A stretch of DNA of 64,000 nucleotides from NCBI GenBank assembly GCA_039619475.1, contig CM077115.1, positions 593,055,643 to 593,119,642 of the forward strand. Reading direction: 5' to 3'. Shown in pieces: positions 28,001 to 35,300 of the stretch. Each line of letters begins with the position of its first letter. Within the stretch, counting starts at the first letter, position 1. The DNA is from Icerya purchasi. Lineage: Eukaryota > Arthropoda > Insecta > Hemiptera > Monophlebidae. The position numbers and the translations under genes are program-made. The notes below the pieces were generated by a model that saw only the letters and a list, made by a program, of their open reading frames with translations, ran no database searches and had not been told where the DNA came from.

Positions 28001-29328
28001 CTATAATTAGTTTTCGATTGTCTCGCCGATTCATCATCACCCTCTGCACCAGCAGCCGTTCTATCGTTTACAGTAAAGTCGTTTTCACTATACTTCGACG
28101 ACGTTTTATTTACTTTACTACCGTTGACCAGGTGGTTCTTTATTACAACGCTATTATCTGGACACTGTGAATATCGAGTAACAGTTTCGGTAGAATTGGA
28201 TAGGTTGGTGAGAGAACAGCTGTTATTGTGATCGCTATTCGGAAGGCTAATTGGAACAGATCCGTCGTATTCGGACGAACTATAACCAACCGTTAATTCG
28301 GTTAATGACATGTCATTCATCATGCTCCAGTTTATCGAATTAATATAATCGTCAGTTGCCGATTCCGCCGACGAGTAATCGCCGGCGTTCAAGCGCTCAT
28401 CGTCGCTCGTACCATCATCACTGCTAGCACTGGCACTATCATCGCAACGAGTAGGACTAGTGGTTACCGACTGCGGAACAGCCGAATCACCGTTACCGTT
28501 CTGGTTGCTATCGGTAACGGTCATCCTACTTATCGCCGTACCGTTGTTTAACAGCAGAAAATTGTCGTACCCATCGTAATCAGCTATCGATGAGAAGGAA
28601 TGTATTTTATCGAAATCGTTATTGTCGATAATGATATTACCGGCAGCATCGATTTCGGCTGCTGGTAAATTCAGTACAGGAATATCGGCTATGAACTGTT
28701 CGACGACATTATTGGCCACCATCGTGCTCGATGGACAACTAATTCTGTCTGCGCTATTATTAACAGTAGTGCAATTTTTTGTATCAACTAGACTAGCATT
28801 GACAGCGTTCATAGCGGTGACTGACGATGACGTAATTATGTCGCGATCCTGCGACGATAATTCGGCCCGTCCACTATTCCCCTTATGATCTTTGTCTAGC
28901 GTACTCAAACAAAAACGAAACTTTTTGCCGACGACAGCTTCTCCCGAATTAAAAGGCGATTTCAAAAAAGAATCTCGTTTTGCCGGCGCGCGCAACAATT
29001 TCTCGGTTGGCTGCTGTCCGTTTGCGTATTTAATATTATCATCTCTTTCGACTGTCCCTCCGTCGACGTTATTCGCGACAAACTTACTATACGGTAAATC
29101 ATATCTGGCAAAACTATTTTTCACGTTGTTTGACGATAAATTTGTAAAATCGCTGGTAAAGTAAAATTTATCGGAAAAATCGGGCAGATCGCGCTCGTCC
29201 TTTATATAGTTCTTCGTCTCTGTTGACCTCGTGTTGATTCTAATAGGAGAACTGCCGTTTGTTAAACTCGTTGATTTTGCGACATCACTATCATCGGTAC
29301 TACAGTATATTTCTTCGTTTTCATTCAT
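482..29328 (-). CDS. Nine-exon gene for an unrecognised disordered protein with duplicated exon modules (whole gene span)
   Basis: I do not recognise this gene. Coding exons in transcript order are 29328-27543, 19348-19130, 16035-15760, 13088-12879, 12611-12372, 11528-11211, 7676-7386, 4994-4728 and 810-482. Together they are 3936 nt, about 1311 residues plus a TAA stop. Each boundary has an AG acceptor and GT donor that I read on the minus strand, all eight introns are phase 1, and all seven internal exons are multiples of three. That would be unlikely for chance open frames. The start ATG has an in-frame TAA two codons upstream, and an acceptor (TTTTTCAG) ends just before 29342, so a 5' UTR intron is likely. 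No signal peptide or membrane segment is seen. The protein is rich in Ser, Asn, Asp and Thr, so probably disordered and intracellular. Exons 2-6 and exons 7-9 form two sets of related modules. Order and joining are inferred without transcripts; exons could be alternatively used. Confidence 0.78.
1746..3070 (+). mobile_element. Decayed 3' part of a non-LTR retrotransposon (RNase H family A, third copy)
   Basis: Translated piecewise with many stops and frameshifts, this stretch follows the same order as the better copy at 41230-43480. KLDKIHYLRLC near 1855 matches the end of reverse transcriptase. FTDDYAKWK near 2280 matches the RNase H FTDGS start. QANDTADFLTRATA near 2610 matches SGNEMADSLARVAA, and a segment near 2950 matches the DADHVFFECSAL region. 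It lies in intron 8 of the nine-exon gene. It is clearly the oldest of the copies in the window. Confidence 0.6.
3831..3851. repeat. Poly(A) tract
   Basis: Twenty-one or so consecutive A residues inside intron 8. The neighbourhood 3070-4700 shows no recognisable gene. Two overlapping open frames of 74 codons on opposite strands at 3420-3669 match nothing I know. Confidence 0.6.
4348..4380. repeat. (AAT)n microsatellite
   Basis: About ten consecutive AAT units in intron 8 of the nine-exon gene, 350 bp from exon 8. Confidence 0.85.
4728..4994 (-). CDS. Exon 8: RIASSY-type module (residues 1114-1202)
   Basis: A 267-nt phase 1-1 exon with donor TCAG|GTAAAA and acceptor ACAATAG|GG, whose polypyrimidine tract is poor. 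It encodes GTITVSQSTS, then ERIASSYLRKDISE, FLKHSSVVTRDETT and a Ser/Gly-rich end. RIASSYLRK and KHSSVV match RVANSYLQK and KQSAVV in exon 9 with similar spacing. Confidence 0.7.
5130..5280 (+). repeat. Dispersed repeat, copy 1 of 3
   Basis: Shares with the copies at 6675 and 63815 a GAAGTTAA segment, a GAGGGAGGAGG-type purine block, a TTTTACTxxCC pyrimidine block and a GCTGGGTAA-type end, in the same order. Non-coding; class unknown. Confidence 0.45.
5791..5846 (-). other. Possible alternative or vestigial terminal exon in intron 7
   Basis: A strong acceptor (CTCTTTTTCAG|CT) on the minus strand opens an 18-codon frame in the same phase as the gene, AENSIFPETISECSLLLV, ending in TAA. Its start resembles that of exon 6 (ADESMFKR). 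No donor is seen before the stop, so if used it would end the protein early. It could be a relic of a duplicated exon. Confidence 0.3.
6675..6900 (+). repeat. Dispersed repeat, copy 2 of 3
   Basis: Aligns with the repeat at the right edge of the window (63815-64000). Shared blocks include GTGAAGTTAA, AATGTAC, AAGCCCAAC, CTTTACTTTCC-like and TAAACCTGG. It also aligns, less well, with 5130-5280. The 122-codon open frame across it looks accidental. Confidence 0.5.
7065..7204 (+). mobile_element. Candidate SINE with A-box-like promoter and poly(A) tail
   Basis: Begins GGTAGCCCAGTAGTTG, which fits the tRNA A-box pattern (TRGYNNARNNG). A weak B-box-like AAATTCGGTTT lies about 45 bp downstream, and the unit ends in some 20 A residues at 7183-7204. 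No target-site duplication is obvious. Inferred from layout only. Confidence 0.35.
7326..7359. repeat. (AAT)n microsatellite next to exon 7
   Basis: About eleven AAT units, 27 bp from the exon 7 donor. On the minus strand the exon frame would run on into it as polyleucine, but it is intronic by the splice model. Confidence 0.85.
7386..7676 (-). CDS. Exon 7: RVSSY-type module (residues 1017-1113)
   Basis: A 291-nt phase 1-1 exon, acceptor GTTTTAG|AA, donor TCCG|GTTCGT. The donor is weaker than the others, and an alternative GTACTA donor exists near 7528. It encodes ENFGNSTIIISRVKS, a basic stretch, then TRVSSYKQKKVGYISEQ and SVKNS, which line up with the R(V/I)(A/S)xSYxxK segment of exons 8 and 9. 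Downstream the open frame runs into an AAT microsatellite that would encode polyleucine; this is intron. Confidence 0.68.
9090..10155 (-). mobile_element. Penelope-like element, 5'-truncated copy (minus orientation)
   Basis: On the minus strand the copy begins near 10150 with RYVDDTFVVWQHG, the catalytic reverse-transcriptase motif of Penelope-like elements. It continues through FRKNKKEIENKEEF and LPYIGKVTDKIGKIL, and ends with a GIY-YIG-type endonuclease segment near 9555 (QSYIGQT with errors), then a 3' end at about 9090-9110. Many stops and frameshifts are present. It lies in intron 6. Its 5' end abuts a second copy facing the other way. Confidence 0.7.
10156..10928 (+). mobile_element. 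Penelope-like element, 5'-truncated copy (plus orientation)
   Basis: Begins in the connector after the reverse-transcriptase core, with NKEEAIRSIKRFRKNKKEI near 10175, then YMGKVNDKTG and IRLVFGTYSKIENFL. A GIY-YIG-type motif, SYGQSYVGQTGRR, lies near 10435. The 3' end near 10900 repeats the terminal bases of the minus copy (AACGTTTCGAATAG followed by a CCACG block when compared on the same strand). Frameshifts split it, so it is inactive. Confidence 0.7.
11060..11102. repeat. (GAA)n microsatellite
   Basis: An imperfect run of GAA units downstream of exon 6. It creates a spurious polyserine extension of the open frame on the minus strand. Confidence 0.8.
11211..11528 (-). CDS. Exon 6: module with NSES core (residues 911-1016)
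   Basis: A 318-nt symmetric phase 1-1 exon, acceptor TTATTTCAG|CT, donor AAAA|GTATGT. It begins ADESMFKRNN and contains the core YAIINSESRKHFNEPL, aligning with the NSE core of exons 2-5, then a charged stretch (LINKRNLREKSEGKSD). The open frame continues past the donor into a serine run, but that run comes from a GAA/TTC microsatellite at 11060-11100 and I leave it out of the exon. Confidence 0.7.
12372..12611 (-). CDS. Exon 5: diverged NSE-type module (residues 831-910)
   Basis: A 240-nt symmetric phase 1-1 exon, acceptor CTGTTGTAG|GT, donor CAAA|GTATGA. It begins GSKVGTGQN, matching the (G)xKVG start of exon 2, and has the diverged core GGQLNAETRVKRFANR. The rest is Gln/Asn/Ala-rich with one basic patch (VARRRPV). 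It lies 267 bp from exon 4, the shortest intron of the gene, which fits a local tandem duplication. Confidence 0.72.
12879..13088 (-). CDS. Exon 4: NSE-type repeat module (residues 761-830)
   Basis: A 210-nt symmetric phase 1-1 exon with a strong acceptor (TTTCTTTCAG|GT) and donor AACG|GTAAAT. It begins GDKTRTTS and carries the core EKNYSFANSETTRHT followed by RPRPVVIRIKDD and DIDRKN. The positions of KN, NSET and the final RKN match exons 2 and 3, although the identity is lower. Confidence 0.75.
13321..13770 (+). mobile_element. 3' fragment of a non-LTR retrotransposon (unrelated to family A)
   Basis: Read across two frames, 13620-13735 gives EQTMDHILKEC followed by RRSLEGVWEEIIKL, the cysteine/histidine-containing tail typical of the C-terminal end of non-LTR ORF2 proteins. 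The upstream 82-codon frame (MPIPQDINETDRF) may be its preceding part: ELRPTKKHLDKVEPLPNGTC fits the segment before the zinc-binding tail. It is in intron 3, directly before a family A copy. Confidence 0.5.
13806..14850 (+). mobile_element. Non-LTR retrotransposon family A, 5'-truncated copy (RNase H to 3' end)
   Basis: Starts at the RNase H domain: VFTDGSNRPGDVSASFIL at 13890, then FAAEVMAIL and LIISDLMAALQAI, giving the acidic residues of an RNase H1 fold. SHSGIFGNEATESSARVAA follows near 14225, where the usual ADS aspartate reads as TES, so the site is broken. It ends with GGGTAAAGGTCC and an A-rich tail near 14850. The same sequence ends the minus-strand copy at 41230-41260. Several stops and frameshifts are present. 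Confidence 0.75.
14851..15759. other. Intron 3 remainder without a recognised gene
   Basis: AT-rich sequence between the LINE tail and exon 3. It contains a short A/C-rich run near 15200 and an A tract near 15325. A 62-codon minus-strand frame at 15362-15550 has no supporting splice sites or relatives that I can see. Confidence 0.5.
15760..16035 (-). CDS. Exon 3: NSE-type repeat module (residues 669-760)
   Basis: A 276-nt symmetric phase 1-1 exon, acceptor TTATTTCAG|AT, donor AAAG|GTAGCA. It encodes DYKAGTASSQ, then the core KNGIHFNSETSVTF, a basic block (RSIKRNRNKEYLSG) and ASRKN. The C-terminal third is a polar tail unlike exon 2 (NNRHTSVKNENDNDSH). The first 55 or so residues match exon 2 in order and spacing. 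Confidence 0.78.
16036..19129. other. Intron 2: AT-rich, with microsatellites only
   Basis: No gene is recognised. It holds an ATA run joined to a TAT run at 16923-16953 that can fold on itself, an AT dinucleotide run at 17195-17213, a short hairpin near 17155 (AAGGGG facing CCCCTT), and a CA/CG dinucleotide stretch at 18810-18840. Confidence 0.5.
19130..19348 (-). CDS. Exon 2: NSE-type repeat module (residues 596-668)
   Basis: A 219-nt symmetric phase 1-1 exon with acceptor TTATTTTAG|GT and donor AATA|GTAAGT. It encodes a module beginning GNKVGGTAVSQ with the core KNSIRLNSEPTVTF, then a basic block (RPLRRIRNEECLS) and DRKS. It is the closest relative of exon 3: both have KxG/GTAxSQ, KNxIxxNSExxVTFxR, RxRNxExLS and xRK in the same order. 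That pattern indicates exon duplication rather than chance similarity. Confidence 0.78.
19349..21433. other. Intron 1, distal part, no gene recognised
   Basis: AT-rich sequence with poly(A)/poly(T) tracts and an AT dinucleotide run at 20030-20046. Short open frames here are low in complexity and show no splice sites in the gene's phase. Confidence 0.45.
21434..22302. mobile_element. Candidate non-autonomous TIR transposon (hAT-like ends)
   Basis: The left end reads CACGGTGCCCACTC and the right end, reverse-complemented, reads CAGAGTGGCCACCC. Both ends then show sub-terminal TTCCCGG-type repeats (near 21470 and 22250-22285). This resembles ends of widespread insect hAT-like elements beginning CAGxGTGGCCAC. 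No transposase is seen, and an 8-bp target duplication was not found. A run of about 31 T residues lies inside at 22051-22080. Confidence 0.4.
22051..22080. repeat. Poly(T) tract
   Basis: About 30 consecutive T residues, the longest homopolymer in the window. It produces a spurious polylysine frame on the minus strand. Confidence 0.9.
22531..23170 (+). pseudogene. Tc1/mariner-superfamily transposase relic
   Basis: Several frames together give the transposase order. AYAVEQFFRNSHSTT near 22600 matches the N-terminal helix-turn-helix, followed by KNFRET. FQ-DGASCHTARETM near 22912 is the second catalytic aspartate region, and SPDLSVCDFFLW with YLKSKVYE follows near 23030-23070. The DG aspartate and the SPDL aspartate are about 36 residues apart. 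Multiple frameshifts and stops make it dead. It lies in intron 1. Confidence 0.6.
24076..24976 (+). pseudogene. Second Tc1/mariner-type relic with matching ends
   Basis: Ends read AGTGGGCCAAAAA at about 24079 and, reverse-complemented, GGTGGGCCAAAAA at about 24973, giving terminal inverted repeats. Inside, QREFKK and DRKIILKWVENFRK (24270-24380), then a basic RRIL-like stretch and FFRDEAHFNL near 24695, follow the usual order of helix-turn-helix and first catalytic aspartate. The rest of the catalytic domain is missing, so it is internally deleted and full of stops. Confidence 0.6.
25227..26491 (-). mobile_element. mariner element with perfect 27-bp terminal inverted repeats
   Basis: Ends at 25227-25253 and 26465-26491 are identical inverted 27-bp repeats (starting AGGTGTACAAATAAGTTT), flanked by TA on both sides as expected for mariner insertion. 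Total length is 1265 bp, close to the family's usual 1.3 kb. It sits in intron 1 of the nine-exon gene and carries one transposase reading on the minus strand. The perfect repeats suggest a fairly recent insertion, while the transposase already has lesions. Confidence 0.93.
25330..26190 (-). pseudogene. mariner transposase (DD34D type), broken by a stop and a frameshift
   Basis: Minus-strand reading gives an N-terminal part near 26170 (KNGEFDVEDKERSSGRLK), LLKEDSCQTQEEELA, then an in-frame TAA near 26020. Next come SHRLKSLGMIRKQGNWIPYE and VTGDEKWIHYDN with the first catalytic aspartate. A frameshift lies near 25790-25850. Then come ALKENAP, LLLHDNACPHVA (second aspartate) and PSYSLDIAPSDYHLF (third aspartate, 34 residues on). 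The three catalytic aspartates are intact, but the frame is not, so it cannot encode an active enzyme. Confidence 0.9.
26492..27542. other. Intron 1 next to exon 1; no gene recognised
   Basis: AT-rich sequence with a poly(C) tract near 27295-27305 and poly(T) runs. Nothing codes convincingly. Confidence 0.5.
27543..29328 (-). CDS. Exon 1: large acidic, Ser/Asn-rich disordered N-terminal region (residues 1-595)
   Basis: This 1786-nt exon opens with MNENEEIYC and ends at a strong donor (TTTAG|GTAAGT), leaving one base for the next codon. Composition is low in hydrophobic residues and rich in Ser, Asp, Asn and Thr. An acidic serine cluster lies around residues 295-330 (DDSASASSDDGTSDDE). From about residue 490 the character flips to basic: Arg-rich stretches such as RRRKKR and a closing KLRKKK, which could serve as nuclear-localisation or nucleic-acid-binding segments (inference). 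A short proline run (EPEPQPTPAVVP) precedes the end. GC content is visibly higher than in the flanking introns, which fits real coding sequence. No known domain is recognised. Long open frames on the opposite strand here are shadows of this exon. Confidence 0.85.
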
Positions 29329-29342
29329 TACTTAAAAAATAT

Positions 29343-32300
29343 CTGAAAAATAACAGAGAAAAGAAAAAAAAAAAGGTAAGTATATAGTGAAGTAAACTGA
29401 GCGCCACCTTTGGCAGGGCGTTGCCGATAACGAAATTAAACTTGCAATGTATACTAAGTAGAGTCTAATGACATTAAAAGGATTATTGAACCGGTTCATT
29501 TCTCTTCGGACCTATCTTTATTTCTGACGAGCAATTATTATCATTTTTGACAAGGTATACAGTTGCCCGCGACTTCAGCCCTGTGGAACCACCTGGATCT
29601 CAAACTGACCAGCGCTCACCTTCGGGAGTAAGACACCAACGCGCTCAGCAGTAAAAGAGAACAATGTTTAACACTTGAAGTAAATTAAAAATATAGAACT
29701 CGGAGGTAATAAAAAGTAAAAATATATTTGAATTTATTATAAGATAAGCACGCTCAAAAATTGTATTACTGTTTTTCTTTTTCGATGCCAAGTTACGCCG
29801 TACTTCGGCATATTAACCTGACCTGTAATTTGAAAAGTAATTTAGATAGCAGTTTAATCAAGTGGATAGAATTACATTGGAAATAGGCCCGATAAAATGT
29901 TCCGAAACTAAAACATTTATTGATTCTAAATTATACCAAACAACATTCCGTTTTTTTTTTGGTTTTTTTTTGTTTGTTTTTTTTTTAAGTATACAAATTG
30001 TAATAAATAAATAATAAAAAAATTATTCAACTAATAACATAACGAAATAAACTCTCATCAGGTAACGTTTTTGAGAAAATTCCATCGTCGGCTAAATAGT
30101 GTCCTCCTCCCATTACGGTATAGTTTATTTTTAAATTTCGATCCATTTCATTTACTCGTGTTTGTCTGTTATAAATTTTATTACTTTTCTTTTATTCTAT
30201 ATAACGAATAGAGAGATACATAAACACAAACGCTGCAATGAAAGAATTTTTTGAAACCGCATTTTATTAATCCGCCAGTTAGTTGAACATATTTTTCAAA
30301 AATCAAAAATTAACACGTAAACTCAACACTCTTAATACTTAATTAAAAATAAATAAATCAAAGAGGGGAAGAAAATCGTTTTTACAGCTATATAATAAAA
30401 ATGAGATTCACTAACAAAAATTTTTTCATTATTTACAAAAAATAAAACACCTAATAAAACTAGTTTAACGAACGTGAACGATATTTGATAGATATGGGAA
30501 TTATCATTGAAGACATCCAAAAAAAGTAGCATAAAAAAGAAACTAACTGGAAATAAGTTCTCAGAAAACCTTTAAATATGCAGAACATGGGCGAAAGACA
30601 GAAAAAACAAAGTAAACCAGTGAAAGAATACTTAATAACGGAAATTAAATGAAAAAAGAAATAGACAACTCTGAAATCACATGATCCATAGAAGCCAAAA
30701 CAAAAAGAAGAAGTAAAAATTATCAATCTACAATATAACAATAGAGTTCTAAAGTAGAGATACACAATGCCGGTACCAGATCCAATTTTCTATTACTAAA
30801 AATTAATAGATCTTTGATTACGTTCAAAAATAAATTTAAAAAACTTTTTCTATATTTTTTATTTCTTTCTAATAAAAATCGAATTTGTAATTATAACGCT
30901 GAATGAACGAAAATCCTCTTCCAAGATTTACCTACCATCATTATTACTAAAACACCCTAGCTCGTATTTAATTAATAATTTCTATTTGATTTTAATTTTT
31001 CCTTTAAAATACAGGACGTGCCAGAGTTGGCTCTCCCACACTTCTCAGGCTCATTCCTAAACGAGGATATCGTGGAAAGTGGTAACATTATTCCACATCA
31101 TAAGTTGATTCAATGAACATAGCAGTTCCGTTACTTTTCTAAAAATAACTGTTCTATTTTAAATTATCATTTGATGAACCGTGTCGCAAAATGCGATAAG
31201 ACCATGACTATGACCATTATTCGCTTTTATGAAATATTACTGAATTTATTCTGGACCAGATTTGAAAAATGTTAATAATTCCCGGAATTTTTAATTACAG
31301 CACAATGAGACTGCAACCTACACTAATTTTCGTTCGTTAACAATTTTTAAAGAAATATCTTTGAACACTGCATAGTCTCTCCACGATGTAAAATTGGATA
31401 GCCGATACTCTTGCCGATGACCGGGATTCTTTTCTGCGGGGTATCTCAAAACTGAAGTTTATAGACATCGACCTTAAATGAAAAAAAAAAAAAAAGTTAA
31501 TTACAAATTTTCGAAAATATAGTGTTTTCCTGAAACTTGTTTCATTCGTTATTTTATTTCTCAAAAGTTCATTCTGGAATATCCTGTAGCAGTAATCATT
31601 AGTATAAGTTAAAAATTCATTTAACAGTAATAATCGGTCAAATAAAAAAAATCTCATTTAATAATTTCACATATCACTTTCACCTGAGGCTGTGTTACCG
31701 GAAAATTTTAATACCAGAGTCAATTGTACGAAAAATGGCTATTAAAATAGATCTGATTAATCTTAATTGAACAATTACATTACGATAATACAACTCTATT
31801 ATCAGAACCACACATTTCACAACAATATTTCGAACAAGAAACTATCGCAAAACACTGTGGTACATCAAAATTATTTGAGCAACATCAATCTTTATTACTC
31901 AAAATTTAATAATTCACCTCCAGTCGTTAGTATCAAAATAAAATATGAAAACAAAAAAAATAAAAAAATTATTTTAAAACAAAATATTGAAAACACATTC
32001 TAAATTCAAGTACGTATTACTGTTGCTGTTTCTGTCGAATAGAATTTCTTTAATGATCCTAAGAAATCACTAAAAAAGCTTACCTCTCGGTAATAACTTA
32101 AACGTGTTTCGTCATTAGAGCTTTTAACTATATGTTCAGTGGAATAAATTACAGGTGACAATTGAATACTTTGTAACTTAATCGAGAACTCACACGAAAT
32201 AACAACCAAAAAATTAAAATCACCGAGTTTGTTTCAAATAATAAAAGATATAAAATTATATCCCCCTATCGTTTCCACTTTTCAACTTGTACTCGAAATT

Positions 32301-35300
32301 CATCATTAGATAAATGTTGCACAACTAAGAACCAGGTATCAGCTACATAGTTCCTGTCGCGCTAGCCTAGTGGCGTGAAGTGTTTCGACTATTAACATGA
32401 TAGTTATAGATTCATATAAATCGATTGAAGTAACAGATTAAAAAAAAAATGCAATGATTAAAAAGAAAAAGCAAATGATGAATTAAGAAACAGTTTAAAA
32501 TATGTCCATGTGGTACAGATAGAAGTCTGACAAAACGGAATCAAAAACCATCAAACTAAAATTAGAAATATTATAATTTGAAGTAGCGAATGAATATCTG
32601 AGACCATTAAAGAGGGGAAATCAAAATAAAGAAATTTAGCAAAAAATAAAGTTAGCGTACAATTACAATAGTAAACTGATAAAAATTTGGAATGATGCTG
32701 TTTAACAAAAGAAAGAATTATTAAAGACACCTACTATATTTTCAGTGGAAATAATAAATTACGGAAAAGGATAGCTTTCAATCGTAGGCAAACAAAAGGA
32801 TATTGAAGATATCGCAAATAAAACTGGGCTCTTGACTCATGTTTCAAACAACTAGACTATACAAGGTGGTAAGCAACAAAGCTTATTGTAGATTTCACGC
32901 CTAGAAGATATGTAATCGGTATAGTATAGAAAAGAATTCTATACCTATTCATAATTTTCCGAATTAAATTGAATACTGTAGTGAAAAATGAAAAATTTAT
33001 TAAAAAAGTGCTTCGCTTTCAAAAGTGTTGACATCCGCAACTTACAACATGTAAAACAAATATGAATATTATAAAAAATAAGTCAAAAATTAAACTTTTT
33101 AGTAATTTAAATATTATACACCGCTACACACTATCTTTTATTCTACCAACGATTCTTCGGTGATGTTAACGAAATCTGCTTAAAACAATAGATTAAAAAA
33201 CTTAGATCCGACTAAACGAATTGAACAAATAATTTCATCTGAACTGAAAGAAAAGGAAAATATTTATGTTCCAATGAATCTTTCGATAGTTTTCATTAAG
33301 ACATTAAGGCCCCACAAAATATTGCAATTAAGCATTTAACAGAAGTTTTATTATTAAAATTTACATTTATTTCGGACAAATTCAGAATATTGAAAAATTA
33401 AACAATCTCATAATTAGCAAATTAGTTTAAATATATATATTCTTAAAAGTATATACTAATTGGGAAGTATAAATAACATTTAAAAAAAAATGTTTATTTT
33501 GATTTAATTACTGTTGTTTTGTTTTTTTTTTCTTTTACACGAAAATGTTCATTTACATTTCAGAACTTTTCCTTGGACTCTTATTTTTTTATTATTTTAA
33601 CGTATCACTGGATGTTATTCACTCATTATGCTGCAATTAGTGATTTATTAAGTAAATTCATTATATAAATATGGTAAGTACATCATAATAAAAATGTAAA
33701 ACACAAGGAAACAAATTTTGAGTCATTTTGATTTCAAGAACTGTAAACATAATATCCATTTAGGCAATAAAATCGAAAGTTTAAAATATCAATTTACTAC
33801 AGTTTACAGTAAGATAATAATTTAACTGTGCGATACATTTTATTTGAAATGCAATTTTTAATGTGAATTTTTAACATGTACAATCTGAGGTTGCGACTTT
33901 GGATAACACACTGAATGCATTTATCACATCACCAACTTTATTATATTCTGACGTTTAAAAATTTAATCATTTACACACTAACTATCGCATTAACACATTT
34001 TGTTTGTATTGCTGGTATATCAAAATCGACCGGGATTTCTCGCATCGAAATTGTATTACAATCAAAATTGAAATATGCATTCACATTTTATAAGAACAAC
34101 ACATTTAAAGCGAAGAAACCACAGGATTTCATCTGTTTAATTTCGAATGCTGAATGTAAAATGTGCACAAAGTTCATAACTTGGAACATAGTTAGAAGGC
34201 TTATTTATATCTACACTTTCCATTCGTGAGCAAATATACTACGGTTTCAATTCAATTATTTTCGAATATGTCAGAAAATAGTATTATTGACTGATCTTTG
34301 TATCTGCGAAGAATAACTCTGAATGGTGCAATATACGCCTTAGGTGCGAACCAAACAAATGTTTGTGAAATCTCATAACAGCATTAGTACTTCACTTTTT
34401 CTATATAAAATCGTATTACTTCTTGGTACAGTGTCCATTTTAGTCGTCTTTGACTCTTCTCTATTTTGTAACGAAATCATATTCACAGTAGTATACACCA
34501 TTTATGATCTATGAATATGTAAAACCTTCTTAAACGATTACAAAATAAACCTCAAAAAAAAATTAATTTTGAAATGCAGATCATACAAAAAATTTTCTTT
34601 CATTACACTACATCAATCGAGTTCGCTTATTCTGATGGGCCCGGGAGTTTCAATATATCTCTAGCGAATTTTTACTTTTTTAATTTTATATTTTACTTAT
34701 TTTATTAATTTACTTGGTATGAGCAAACAAAAACCATAAAAATTAAGCCAGAAACAAACTGTTCAATTTAACTATAGTTCAACTGAATAACTCTTATCGA
34801 ACCAAAAAAAAGGATATAAACCGCAAGTCAAATAATGAAATAAAATGTTTAAAATAACTGTAGTTACACTTTAATCGGGGATATTAAAAGTAATTCAGAC
34901 TTTATGTACTTTACTTGTATAAAAATGTAAAATATTAATAATTTCTTACCCATCTCCCATGAAAAAATGCCTCTGTAAACGGCAAATTATCGAACTAAAC
35001 ATCAGGAATGATAATTATGAACCTTTACTTTTCAATAACTTGATTGTTGCTCCAAACATATTTCTGTATGCAGTAACAAAAACATTTATACGATAAACAT
35101 TTGTAAAATACATGAAACAACGATATTATATATTACTTTAACCATAAGACAATAGAATTAAAAAAGTTAAAAGAGCAGTTTTTTTAAGAATTTTAGAATT
35201 TGTAATGCCGGTAAGGTAATAGAGTTATTTAATGCATATACATATTGCATAATTATGATATTAATACATATAAAACGTTAACATATTTAAATAATTACAA

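Noticed and set aside
27970..29164. Plus-strand open frames of 66-90 codons opposite the giant exon
   Set aside because: They are antisense shadows of a long, well-supported coding exon and have no splice pattern of their own.
30332..31657. Phe/Leu/Ile-rich frames suggesting membrane proteins
   Set aside because: Low-complexity translations of AT-rich DNA on one strand with no supporting signals.
32355..32400. tRNA-like A-box (GCTAGCCTAGTGG)
   Set aside because: No cloverleaf or B-box could be built around it; at most a decayed SINE head.
33915..34229. 104-codon plus-strand frame
   Set aside because: No recognisable domain or splice context; composition fits chance in AT-rich DNA.
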